Positions 49,046 through 58,768 of a DNA stretch of 64,000 bases are shown in pieces; position 1 is the first letter of the stretch, and the number at the start of each line of letters is the position of its first letter. The translations under genes were made by a program, and so were the position numbers. The stretch is from the NCBI GenBank assembly GCA_944385405.1, contig CALWXB010000008.1:1-64000 (forward strand). The letters are read 5' to 3'. The notes below the pieces were generated by a model, which was not told the DNA's origin, searched no databases, and worked only from the letters and a program-made list of their open reading frames with translations. This DNA comes from an uncultured Oscillospiraceae bacterium. GTDB lineage: Bacteria > Bacillota > Clostridia > Oscillospirales > Oscillospiraceae.

Positions 49046-50068
49046 TCACTGCGCCGCGTCCAGCATAGTTTCGAGGAAAATGCCATATCCTTTGGTTGGA
49101 TCGCTGAGCAGCACGTGGGTGACGGCGCCCACGAATTTCCCGTCCTGCAGGATGGGACTGCCGCTCATGCCCTGGACGATGCCGCCGGTGGCGGCCAGCA
49201 GCGTCGGGTCTGTGACGGAAAGCACCAGCTCCCGGCCGTTTTCCGCGCCGGGGACCACCTTTAAAATTTCGATGCCATAGGCTTCCACCGTGTCTCCCGC
49301 CACATTGGAGAGGATGGTGGCCGGGCCGGCCCGGACCTGGTCCGCCTGGGCCACCGGCAGTGCCTCACCGGTCTGCCATTCCTCCGTCTGGCCGGAGAAG
49401 GTGCCGAAAATCCCGCTCTGGGTGTTGGCATGCAGCACGCCCAGATCCTCCGTCAGATCAAAATCGCCCCGCAGCTCTCCCGCCGCGCCGGCGGCGCCCT
49501 TCTTCACCGCCTTCACCGTGGAGGGCAGCACGGAGCCGGAGGAAAAGGGCATCAGCTGTGCCGTGTCCACATCCGTGATGCCGTGGCCCAAAGCGCCGAA
49601 ATCGCCGCTCTCCGGGTCCACATACGTCACGGTGCCGATGCCGGCCATACTGTCCCGGATCCAGGCGCCGATGGAATAGGTGCCCTGTTCATTCTGCTCG
49701 GGCGCCACGGACAGCGTCATGCTCTTTCCCTCCCGCCGGACCTGAAGGTCCGTGGGCGTCTCCCCGTTTTCCTGCAAAAGTGCCTGGAACTGCTCTGTGG
49801 ACTGGACGGTGACGCCGCCGCATTTGACGATGACGTCGCCGGTCTGCAGTCCGCATTCCTTGGCGGGCGTGCCTCCGTCGCTGAGGCGGACCACCAGCAC
49901 GCCCCGGGCGAAGAGCTTGATGCCCACCGTGTGGCCCGCCGGGATCAGCATCCGGGTCCCGGCGGCGTCCGCGGCGCCCGCCGTGGGTCCGGCGCACAGA
50001 AAGCACGCCAGCACCAGCGCCGCGCCCAGACGGAGCAGCCGCCCTGTCTCATGCATGGGTCCATGCAA
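49046..50068 (-). CDS. spoIVB: SpoIVB serine peptidase
   Basis: A 340-residue secreted S55 peptidase which, when released by the forespore, triggers pro-sigma-K processing. An N-terminal hydrophobic signal (about 11-30), a PDZ domain (about 45-120: VLVVRLSDGGTPAKECGLQTGDVIVKCGG), then the catalytic domain with His in GALGHGITD and the active serine in GGIVQGMSGSPILQDGKFVGAVTHV. I choose TTG at 50068 because AAAGGGGTG lies six bases before it; ATG at 50056 is the alternative. It follows ftsZ by 182 bases behind a terminator. Confidence 0.93.
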   Translation of the reverse strand: MHGPMHETGRLLRLGAALVLACFLCAGPTAGAADAAGTRMLIPAGHTVGIKLFARGVLVVRLSDGGTPAKECGLQTGDVIVKCGGVTVQSTEQFQALLQENGETPTDLQVRREGKSMTLSVAPEQNEQGTYSIGAWIRDSMAGIGTVTYVDPESGDFGALGHGITDVDTAQLMPFSSGSVLPSTVKAVKKGAAGAAGELRGDFDLTEDLGVLHANTQSGIFGTFSGQTEEWQTGEALPVAQADQVRAGPATILSNVAGDTVEAYGIEILKVVPGAENGRELVLSVTDPTLLAATGGIVQGMSGSPILQDGKFVGAVTHVLLSDPTKGYGIFLETMLDAAQ

Positions 50069-50202
50069 TTCGATCACCCCTTTCAAAACATGTGCCGGCG
50101 GATACCGGCGCCCTTATCTTCTGCCGCCGCGGCCCGAACACCCCCGGCAAAATCCGTCAGGCCGCCCAATCCAGATCCTGCCGGTCCCCGTTCCATGGGG
50201 CG

Positions 50203-50237
50203 AAAAAAACACCCCGCAGGAAAAATCCTGCGGGGTT
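50203..50237 (-). terminator. Rho-independent terminator of ftsZ
   Basis: Minus-strand CCCCGCAGG and CCTGCGGGG with an ATTTTT loop, followed by TGTTTTTTTCG. Confidence 0.88.
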
Positions 50238-50250
50238 CGGCAACTTTTTC

Positions 50251-51378
<1,128 letters not shown>

Positions 51379-51468
51379 AGTGGTGCCTCCTGCTATCATT
51401 TGTGTGAAAAGGGGCATTGCGCCCCTGTATGTACGCTATATCCTGTGGTTTTGGGATACTTGCCTTTC

Positions 51469-51497
51469 ATTGTATGACACTTTCCCGCTCCGGTCAA
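51469..51497 (-). promoter_or_regulatory. sigma-A promoter of ftsZ
   Basis: Minus-strand TTGACC (51492-51497), 17-base spacer, TACAAT (51469-51474), about 90 bases before the ATG. Confidence 0.75.
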
Positions 51498-51585
51498 GTG
51501 CCCCTCCGGCTTTTCGCCCCTTTTTTGCAAAAAAAGTGTGCGGGCAGGCGCATGGAAATTTTTTCCTCGTCCGGGGCACGCCGCC

Positions 51586-52365
51586 TCAGCGCACGTTCTG
51601 GATGAGATTGACCTTGCCGTCCTCGCTGCGCATGTCGAAGGTGCCGGTCATATTGTCCTGGATGGCGCCGCTCTCGTCCAGGATCATCCGCAACGTCCGC
51701 AGCTTGCGGGCGTAGTCGGCGTCATACGTCAGCTGCACGGTGAACCGGCCGCCGTAGTCCATGGTGAGGGTGGACGCGTCCCCCAGGTGGATGGCGTCCA
51801 CGTTCTCCATCTCCTCCGCCGCGTCCAGCGCCGCCATCAGCCGCAGAAGGGCCGTCTGACGGTAGCTGTACTCCGTGGCCAGGGCCATGGGGGTGCCCAC
51901 CGAGGGCGCCAGCAGCGTGCACCCGTCGATCCGGCCGTAGTCCGCCGCCTCCTCCGGCGTGATCTGCTGGACGATCTTGCCCTTGGGGCTCACCAGCCAC
52001 ACCGTCCCCTCCTGCTCCGCCGCCAGGGGCGTGCCGCACTCCTCCACCTCGATGATGAGGGTATCGGGCAGCCTGCGGCGGATCCACACCCCCTCCGTGT
52101 CGATGTAGGGCAGGGCGGTGGAGATGCTGTCCGCCGCGGCGTATTTGTTCAGCAGGAAGAGATTGTCGCCGGTCTGGATGCCGCTGGCGTCGATGACCTC
52201 CTGGGCGGTGTAGCGGTGGGCACCCACCACCAGGATGGTGTCCACCCGGAAAAACAGCGTCAGCGCCGCCACGATGGCGCCGCAGATCACCAGCATGGAC
52301 AACAGCTTGTAGAGGAAGCCGAAGCTTCCCCTGCGCCGCCGGTTGGATTTTCTGCGTCTTGCCAT
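51586..52365 (-). CDS. ftsQ: Division protein FtsQ/DivIB
   Basis: A 259-residue single-pass membrane protein. A basic cytoplasmic N-terminus (ARRRKSNRRRRG) leads to one TM helix (about 17-40), a POTRA domain (about 42-112: VDTILVVGAHRYTAQEVIDASGIQTGDNLFLLN) and the FtsQ beta domain. It joins FtsL and the PBP in the divisome. AGGAGA precedes the ATG, ten bases after murA. Confidence 0.92.
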   Translation of the reverse strand: MARRRKSNRRRRGSFGFLYKLLSMLVICGAIVAALTLFFRVDTILVVGAHRYTAQEVIDASGIQTGDNLFLLNKYAAADSISTALPYIDTEGVWIRRRLPDTLIIEVEECGTPLAAEQEGTVWLVSPKGKIVQQITPEEAADYGRIDGCTLLAPSVGTPMALATEYSYRQTALLRLMAALDAAEEMENVDAIHLGDASTLTMDYGGRFTVQLTYDADYARKLRTLRMILDESGAIQDNMTGTFDMRSEDGKVNLIQNVR

Positions 52366-52375
52366 ACTGGTTCTC

Positions 52376-53638
52376 CTAGTCGTTCTCTTCTTCCCGGCGG
52401 ATGTCCGCCCCCAGGGCCGCCAGGTCCCCGGTCAGGTCCTGATAGCCCCGGTCGATGTGGAAGACCTCTCCCACCCGGGTGATGCCCTCCGCGCCCAGGG
52501 CCGCCACGCACAGCGCCGCTCCGCCCCGCAGGTCGGTGCAGCGCACCGGGGCGCCCCGGAGCCGCTCCACGCCGCTGACCACCGCCGTCCGGCCGGACAC
52601 CCGGATCCGGGCGCCCATCCGCGTCAGCTCATCCACATGGCGGTAGCGGTTTTCAAACATGTTCTCTTCAAACACCGTGGCCCCCCGGCTCTTCAGCAGG
52701 GCCGCCATCAAAATGGCCTGGGCGTCGGTGGGAAAGCCGGGATACGGCGCCGTGCGCACCGGACGCACCGCCGAAAGGGGCCCGTCGCGCCGGCAGAGGA
52801 TCCCCGCCGCGTCCGGCCGCACCCGGCATCCCGCCTCCCGCAGCACGGCGGTGACGGTGGCCAGATGGTCCTCCCGGGCGCCCCGGAGAAAGACCTCGCC
52901 GCCGGCGGACGCCGCCGCGCACAGGTACGTGGCGGCCACGATCCGGTCCGGCATCACGGTGTAAGTACATCCATGCAGCATCCCGCCGCCCTCCACCGTT
53001 ACGGCGGAGCCCCCCGCGCCGGACACCTGCGCCCCGCAGCGGTTCAAAAAGCACTGGAGGTCCACGATCTCCGGCTCCCGGGCGGCGTTGGAGATCACCG
53101 TCCGGCCCGCCGCGCCGCAGGCCGCCAGCATCAGGTTCTCCGTGGCCCCCACGGAGGGAAGGCTCAGCACGATCTCCCGCCCCTCCAGCCGGGGGGCGGT
53201 GCAGTGGAGCATGCCGCCGGACTCGTCGATCTCCGCCCCCAGCTGCCGCAGCCCCGCCAGATGCAGGTCGATGGGCCGGGGCCCCAGCTCGCAGCCCCCG
53301 GGGTAGCTCAGCTCTGCCCGGCCGCACCGGGCCAGGATGGCCCCCAGGAAGATGGCCGACGAGCGCATCTCCCGCATCAGCGCGTCGGAGACGGCGCAGC
53401 CGTCCATGTCCGCCGTGTCCACCGTCAGGGTATCCCCCTGCCAGTCTGCCCTGCAGCCCAGGGCCCGGAGGATCCGCACCGAGGCGTCCACGTCCCGCAG
53501 GCGGGGACAGCCCCGCACCTCCACCGCTCCCCGGGCCAGGATGGTGGCCGCCAGGATGGGCAGCACGCTGTTCTTGGCGCCCTGGATGGGCACCTCTCCC
53601 TCCAGGCGTCTTCCGCCGCCGATCAATAGCACACTCAT
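52376..53638 (-). CDS. murA: UDP-N-acetylglucosamine 1-carboxyvinyltransferase
   Basis: A 420-residue enolpyruvyl transferase making the first committed peptidoglycan precursor. Lys22 lies in IQGAKNSVLP. The active-site cysteine is Cys116 in YPGGCELGPRPIDLH, which means the enzyme should be fosfomycin-sensitive. The ATG at 53638 has GGAGGGG upstream. Its place between murG and ftsQ is occupied by murB or murC in many other bacteria. Confidence 0.95.
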   Translation of the reverse strand: MSVLLIGGGRRLEGEVPIQGAKNSVLPILAATILARGAVEVRGCPRLRDVDASVRILRALGCRADWQGDTLTVDTADMDGCAVSDALMREMRSSAIFLGAILARCGRAELSYPGGCELGPRPIDLHLAGLRQLGAEIDESGGMLHCTAPRLEGREIVLSLPSVGATENLMLAACGAAGRTVISNAAREPEIVDLQCFLNRCGAQVSGAGGSAVTVEGGGMLHGCTYTVMPDRIVAATYLCAAASAGGEVFLRGAREDHLATVTAVLREAGCRVRPDAAGILCRRDGPLSAVRPVRTAPYPGFPTDAQAILMAALLKSRGATVFEENMFENRYRHVDELTRMGARIRVSGRTAVVSGVERLRGAPVRCTDLRGGAALCVAALGAEGITRVGEVFHIDRGYQDLTGDLAALGADIRREEEND

Positions 53639-53702
53639 TTCCGTTCCCCTCCGTACCAAAGATGGTATCCCGCACCATCCTATGGTCCGCTGGGGAAGGG
53701 GG

Positions 53703-54836
53703 TTACTCCGTCAGCTCCCGCACCGCCTGCAGGATCCGCTCCGTGGCGTCCCGGACGCCCAGGGCAGCCATGGCGTCCGCCATGGACCGGCGGCGCTCCG
53801 GATCGCGGAGAATGCCGCAGGCCGCCTGGAAAAGGGCCTGGGCGTCGGCCTGCTGCTCCAGCAGCACAGCCGCGCCCCCCGCCTGCTCCAGCACCCGGGC
53901 GTTTTTCTCCTGATGGTTGTTGGTGACGTAGGGGGAGGGCACCATCAGCGCCGGGACCCCCAGGGCCGTCAGCTCGCTGATGGTGGAGGCGCCGGCCCGG
54001 CAGATCACCAGGTCCGCCGCCCGCATCACCTCCGCCATGTCGTAGATATACTCCCGCAGGTCCAGCGCCGGGTGCTGCGCCAGGTCCACCCCCTGCTCCT
54101 CCAGGAGCTGCCGCATCATGGGATAGCCGGCCTTGCCTGCGGCGTGGATATGGTGGAAGGGCTCATGGGACGCCTCCAGGGCCAGGAAGCCCGCCATCCG
54201 GCGGTTCATCCCCGAGGCCCCCAGGGAGCCCCAGAAGGACACCACCAGCGGCCGCCCGTCGTCCACCCCCAGTTTTTTCTTGGCCTCCTCCCGCGTCAGG
54301 TCGAAGAAGTCCGCCCGCACCGGGGTGCCGGTGACCGTCACCTTGTCGGGATGGCGGTAGTACTGCCGGCAGGCCTCGAAGCCCACCAGGATGCGCCCGG
54401 CGTAGGGCTCCAGCATTTTCGTGGTGAGGCCGGGGACCATGTTGGACTCATGCATCGCCGTGGGGATGCCGGCCTTCGCCGCCGCCTTCACCATGGGAAA
54501 GCTGGCGTAGCCGCCGGTGCCGATGACGATGTCCGGCCGGAACTGCCGCAAAATGGCCCGGGCCTCGCCGGGGGCCCGCAGCAGATTGTACACGGAGATC
54601 ACGTTGTGCCGGATCTCCCGGGGCTTCATGGACCGGTGGAAGCTGGAGATGTGCACCGTGCGGAAGGGATACCCCGCCTGGGGGATCAGATCCTTCTCCA
54701 GACCCCGGTCCGCCCCCACGAAGAGGAACGCCGCCTCCGGGGATTCCTGATGGATGCGCTGGGCCACGGCGATGGCCGGGTTCACATGCCCCGCCGTGCC
54801 CCCGCAGGTAAAGATCACGCGTTTCAAAGCAGCCAT
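53703..54836 (-). CDS. murG: MurG: lipid II GlcNAc transferase
   Basis: A 377-residue peripheral GT28 transferase adding GlcNAc to lipid I. Glycine loops IFTCGGTAGHVNPAIAVA (about 8-25) and GTGGYASFPMVKAA, and the C-domain donor site CRAGASTISELTALGVPALMVPSPY are intact. TTAGGAGGGCGG precedes the ATG. It begins ten bases after ftsW. Confidence 0.95.
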   Translation of the reverse strand: MAALKRVIFTCGGTAGHVNPAIAVAQRIHQESPEAAFLFVGADRGLEKDLIPQAGYPFRTVHISSFHRSMKPREIRHNVISVYNLLRAPGEARAILRQFRPDIVIGTGGYASFPMVKAAAKAGIPTAMHESNMVPGLTTKMLEPYAGRILVGFEACRQYYRHPDKVTVTGTPVRADFFDLTREEAKKKLGVDDGRPLVVSFWGSLGASGMNRRMAGFLALEASHEPFHHIHAAGKAGYPMMRQLLEEQGVDLAQHPALDLREYIYDMAEVMRAADLVICRAGASTISELTALGVPALMVPSPYVTNNHQEKNARVLEQAGGAAVLLEQQADAQALFQAACGILRDPERRRSMADAMAALGVRDATERILQAVRELTE

Positions 54837-54846
54837 AGCCGCCCTC

Positions 54847-56160
54847 CTAACCGGATTTGGTGGGCTTCATCTGCCTGGATACCGACAGCACCACGCCCAT
54901 CTCCGCCAGCTGGATGGAAAGGGCCGTGCCGCCGTAGCTGAAAAACGGCAGCGAGATGCCGGTGGTGGGCAGCAGGCCCGTCACCACGCCGATGTTCAAA
55001 AAGGTCTGCATGGCGATGAGGGTGGTGATGCCCACCACCAGGAGGCTGCCGAAGCGGTCCCGGGCGTGGAGGGCGATCCAGTACCCCCGCAGGATCAGCG
55101 CCACGAACAGCAGCATGATGATGGTGGCGCCGATGAGGCCCAGCTCCTCGCAGACGATGGCAAAGATGAAGTCGTTGTGCTCCTCCGGCAGATACAGGTA
55201 CTTCTGCCGGCTCTTGCCCAGGCCCACGCCCAAAAGGCCGCCGGAGCCGATGGAAATGAGGCTCTGGACCAGCTGGTAGCCGTCGCCCTGGGCGTCCAGC
55301 CAGGGGTTGTGCCACATGGCGATGCGGGACTGGCCGTAGGAGATGACGCCGGTGAGCATCAGCGACGCCACCGCGCCGGCACCCGCCACGGCGGCGATGA
55401 CCCAGCGAAGGTCGATGCCGCCCACCAGCATCAAAACCGCCCCGGCGCTGAGGATCAGCACCGTGCCGGAGAGGTGGGGCTCCAGCAGCATCAGCAGGGA
55501 GATGACGCCCAGGATCGTGAGATACGGCACGATGCCGTAGCGGGTGGTGTGCATCTTATCCTTTTTCTTGGAGATGGTGTGGGAGAAATAGATCACCACC
55601 GCCATTTTGGCGATCTCCGAGGGCTGGAAGGTGAACAGCTCCCCCACGCCCAGCCAGCGGGTGGCGTTGTTCCGGGTAACGGCCAGGGGGTTCCCCGGGA
55701 TCACCACCAGCACCAGCAGGAAGATGGCCGTGTACAAAAGGGGCTTTGCCAGGGGCCGCAGGGTCTGGTAGTTGAAAAAGCTGATGACCCCCATGGCGGC
55801 CAGGCCCGCCGCGGCAAAAATCGCCTGGCGGACGAAATAGTGGGTAGGGTCGCTGTTGACATAGTAGGCGGAGGGGAAGCTGGCCGAGAGCAGCATCACA
55901 AGGCCGATGCCCGTGAGCAAAATCACCAGCAGGCAGAACGGCAGGTCCATGGGACCTTTGGCCAGCTCCCGGCTCTCCTGCTCCTTTTCCCGCAGCCGCT
56001 GCTGCCGCTGCTGCCGGGCCAGGGCCTCTTCCCGGGTCAGCGTGTTCCGGGGCCGGGGCGCGCTGCGCCGGTCATAGCCGGGACCGCTCCGCCGGGGGTC
56101 CCGGACGGATGTGCTCCGGGCCGAGGCGCTCCGGGCCGTGCGCGTGCGCTGCTGGATCAC
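54847..56160 (-). CDS. ftsW: SEDS peptidoglycan polymerase FtsW
   Basis: A 437-residue SEDS protein with about ten TM helices, preceded by an unusually long, basic, Arg/Gln/Glu-rich cytoplasmic N-terminus of about 68 residues. SEDS motifs: GVGELFTFQPSEIAKMAVV, LEPHLSGTVL, GQSRIAMWHNPW...GYQLVQSLISIGSGGLLGVGLGKSRQKYLYLPEEHNDFIFAIVCEELGL and GLLPTTGISLPFFSYGGT. It polymerises septal glycan with the PBP at 58769. The start is GTG at 56160 behind GGAGGGG. Confidence 0.94.
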   Translation of the reverse strand: MIQQRTRTARSASARSTSVRDPRRSGPGYDRRSAPRPRNTLTREEALARQQRQQRLREKEQESRELAKGPMDLPFCLLVILLTGIGLVMLLSASFPSAYYVNSDPTHYFVRQAIFAAAGLAAMGVISFFNYQTLRPLAKPLLYTAIFLLVLVVIPGNPLAVTRNNATRWLGVGELFTFQPSEIAKMAVVIYFSHTISKKKDKMHTTRYGIVPYLTILGVISLLMLLEPHLSGTVLILSAGAVLMLVGGIDLRWVIAAVAGAGAVASLMLTGVISYGQSRIAMWHNPWLDAQGDGYQLVQSLISIGSGGLLGVGLGKSRQKYLYLPEEHNDFIFAIVCEELGLIGATIIMLLFVALILRGYWIALHARDRFGSLLVVGITTLIAMQTFLNIGVVTGLLPTTGISLPFFSYGGTALSIQLAEMGVVLSVSRQMKPTKSG

Positions 56161-56199
56161 GGTGCTCCCCTCCTTTCCGATGATGTCTGCAAAGCGCCC

Positions 56200-57186
56200 T
56201 CAGTGCCAGGCGGCGATGCCCGCCCAGGCCAGGGCGCACCCGATGAGCGTGACGGCGGAGAACACCGCCACCAGCTTGCCCTCGCTCCAGCCGGACAGCT
56301 CCAGATGGTGGTGCAGCGGGGCCATTTTGAAAAAGCGCTTGCCGTGGGTGGCCTTGAAGTAGCCCACCTGGATGATGTCCGACATGGTCTCGGCGATGTA
56401 GATGACGCCCACAGGGATCAAAATCAGCGGCATATCCATGGCAAAGGCCATGGCCGCCACGGCGCCGCCCAGAAAGAGGCTGCCGGTATCCCCCATGAAG
56501 GTCTTGGCCGGGTGGTGGTTGTAGACGAAGAAGGCCGCCAGCCCCCCTGCCAGAGCGGCGGGGAACAGCGCCTGCCCCGCCGCGGCGTATACCGCCGCAG
56601 CCGCGGCGAAGAACACCATCACCACGAAGGTCACGCCGGTGGCCAGGCCGTCCACGCCGTCGGTGAGGTTCACCGCGTTGACGCAGCCGACGATGACGAA
56701 GGCGGCGAAGATCAGGTACACCACCCAGTTCACCGTCACCGCCGCATCCACGAAGGGGATGCGCAGGCGGTTGCTCAGCAGGCCCTCGTAGCGCATCAGG
56801 CACAAAAACACCACCGCCGCCGCCAGCTGCAGCACGAATTTCTGCTTGGCGGTGAGGCCCTCGTTCTGGTGCTGGCGGACCTTGCGGTAATCGTCCACAA
56901 AACCCACCAGGCCGAAGATCAGGGCAAAGAGGTACACGTACAGGTGGACGAACACCCCCCGGAGCATCAGCTCCCAGCCCATGGCAAACACCGCCACGCC
57001 GCTGCCCAGAATGAACATGATGCCGCCCATGGTGGGCGTGCCGGCCTTGCCGGCGTGCCAGGTGGGTCCGTCCTGCCGGATCTCCTGGCCCGCCTTGAGC
57101 TTGCGCAGCTCCGGTATCAGAAATCTCCCGATCACCAGCGTCAGCAGAAAGCTGAGCCCCGCCGTGATCCATATCGTAACGTTCAT
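56200..57186 (-). CDS. mraY: Phospho-N-acetylmuramoyl-pentapeptide transferase
   Basis: A 328-residue membrane enzyme with about ten TM helices that makes lipid I. Hallmarks are GTPTMGGIMF, the Asp pair in LVGFVDDYRKV, NLTDGVDGLATG and FMGDTGSLFLGG, plus the HHHLELSGWSE loop. GAGAGGGAGAG precedes the ATG. It follows murE by 24 bases; murF and murD, usual neighbours, are absent. Confidence 0.96.
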   Translation of the reverse strand: MNVTIWITAGLSFLLTLVIGRFLIPELRKLKAGQEIRQDGPTWHAGKAGTPTMGGIMFILGSGVAVFAMGWELMLRGVFVHLYVYLFALIFGLVGFVDDYRKVRQHQNEGLTAKQKFVLQLAAAVVFLCLMRYEGLLSNRLRIPFVDAAVTVNWVVYLIFAAFVIVGCVNAVNLTDGVDGLATGVTFVVMVFFAAAAAVYAAAGQALFPAALAGGLAAFFVYNHHPAKTFMGDTGSLFLGGAVAAMAFAMDMPLILIPVGVIYIAETMSDIIQVGYFKATHGKRFFKMAPLHHHLELSGWSEGKLVAVFSAVTLIGCALAWAGIAAWH

Positions 57187-57210
57187 GCGCTCTCCCTCTC
57201 GTCTGCGTCG

Positions 57211-58650
57211 TTATCCCGCCAGGTAGTCCGCCACGATCTCCCGCTCATCCATGTGGTGCTTGACGTGGTCGATCTCCTGGTATGTCTCGTGGCCCTTGCC
57301 GCACAGGACGATGACGTCCCCCGGCAGGGCGTGGTCCATGCAGTAGTGGATGGCCTCCACCCGGTCCTCGATGACCACGTGGGGGGTGTCGGTGCCCGCA
57401 AGCCCCGGCAGGATGTCGGCGATGATGGCCGACGGGGCCTCCGTCCGGGGATTGTCGGAGGTCACCACCACGAAGTCCGCGATGCGGGCGGCGATGGCTC
57501 CCATCTTGGGCCGCTTGGTGCGGTCCCGGTCGCCGCCGCAGCCGAACAGGGCCACCGTGCGGCCCTTGGCGAAGCCCTTCACCGAGGTGAGGACGTTCTC
57601 CAGCCCGTCAGGGCTGTGGGCGTAGTCGATAAGGACGGTGTAGTCCTTCCCCGGGGTGGGCACCACCTCTACCCGGCCCTTCACGTGGGGCACCCCGGCC
57701 AGGGCCTGGGCGCTCTTTTCCAGGGGGATCCCCAGGGCCAGGGCCGCCCCCAGCACATCCAGGGTATTATATACCATGAAGCCCCCGGGAATATTCACCC
57801 GGATGCCTGCCCGGCCGTCCCGGGCAGCGGCGGTGAAGGCCACGTGGTCCGCCGCCAGCTCCACGTCCTCCGCCCGGAGGTCCGCCTCCGCCTTCCAGCC
57901 GTAGGTGCGCACCCGGCACGTGGCCTGACGCAGCAGCCGGGGCGTCCAGGGATCGTCGGCGTTGCACACGCCCACGTCGCAGTTGCGGAAGAGGATGGAC
58001 TTGGCGTCGCAGTAGGCCTCCATGGTGCCGTGGAAATCCAGGTGGTCCTGGGTGAGGTTCGTGAAGATGCCCACGTCGTAGTGCACGCCGTACACCCGGT
58101 CCAGCACCAGGGCGTGGGAGGAGGCCTCCATCACCACATGGGTGCACCCCGCATCCCGCATCCGGGCAAAGAGGCGCTGGAGCTCAAAGGACTCCGGCGT
58201 GGTGCGCTCCGTGGGCAGGACCTCTTCCCCGATCATGTTCTGATTGGTGCCGATGAGGCCTACCCGGGCCCCCGTGTGCTCCAGCACCGCCTTGAGGAGG
58301 TACGTGGTGGTGGTCTTGCCGTTGGTGCCGGTGACGGCCACCATGGTCATCTGGTCCGCCGGATGGCCGAAGAAGTTGGCCCCCATCACCGCCAGCGTCC
58401 GGCGGGAGTCCGCCACCTGGACGTAGGGCGTGCCGCCGGCGGGCGGCACCTCGCACACCACCGCCGCGGCTCCCGCGGCGGCGGCCTGGGGGATGAAAGC
58501 GTGGCCGTCGGTGGCAAAGCCCTTCATGGCCACGAACAGCTCGCCGGGCTGCACCGCCCGGGAGTCATACTGCACGCCGGAGATCTCCAGGTCCATATCC
58601 GCCGTGGCGGAGAGCACCCGGACGCCTTCCAGCAGGTCTTTCAATTTCAT
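57211..58650 (-). CDS. murE: UDP-MurNAc-tripeptide synthetase, meso-DAP adding
   Basis: A 479-residue Mur ligase adding the third amino acid of the stem peptide. ATP loop TGTNGKTTT (107-115), the carbamylated-lysine region and the C-terminal DNPRTE motif are present; DNPR is the signature of enzymes that add meso-DAP, which agrees with the dap genes at 8-13 kb. The ATG at 58650 has AAAGGGG upstream; a longer frame to 58698 does not. Followed directly by mraY. Confidence 0.95.
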   Translation of the reverse strand: MKLKDLLEGVRVLSATADMDLEISGVQYDSRAVQPGELFVAMKGFATDGHAFIPQAAAAGAAAVVCEVPPAGGTPYVQVADSRRTLAVMGANFFGHPADQMTMVAVTGTNGKTTTTYLLKAVLEHTGARVGLIGTNQNMIGEEVLPTERTTPESFELQRLFARMRDAGCTHVVMEASSHALVLDRVYGVHYDVGIFTNLTQDHLDFHGTMEAYCDAKSILFRNCDVGVCNADDPWTPRLLRQATCRVRTYGWKAEADLRAEDVELAADHVAFTAAARDGRAGIRVNIPGGFMVYNTLDVLGAALALGIPLEKSAQALAGVPHVKGRVEVVPTPGKDYTVLIDYAHSPDGLENVLTSVKGFAKGRTVALFGCGGDRDRTKRPKMGAIAARIADFVVVTSDNPRTEAPSAIIADILPGLAGTDTPHVVIEDRVEAIHYCMDHALPGDVIVLCGKGHETYQEIDHVKHHMDEREIVADYLAG

Positions 58651-58768
58651 ATGGCTGCGCCCCTTTCCTGTCCGCCCGGCATCGCGCCGGAACGGCATGC
58701 CTTAGTATAGGCGGCGGGAAATGCAAAGTATATGCAAAATCCTGCCCAAAACCTTGCGCAAAGTGCTC

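Noticed and set aside
54754..58710. 1318-codon open frame on the plus strand opposite murG-murE
   Set aside because: Composition is His/Gln/Gly-rich with no motif, as expected of antisense frames in GC-rich genes; four certain genes lie opposite.
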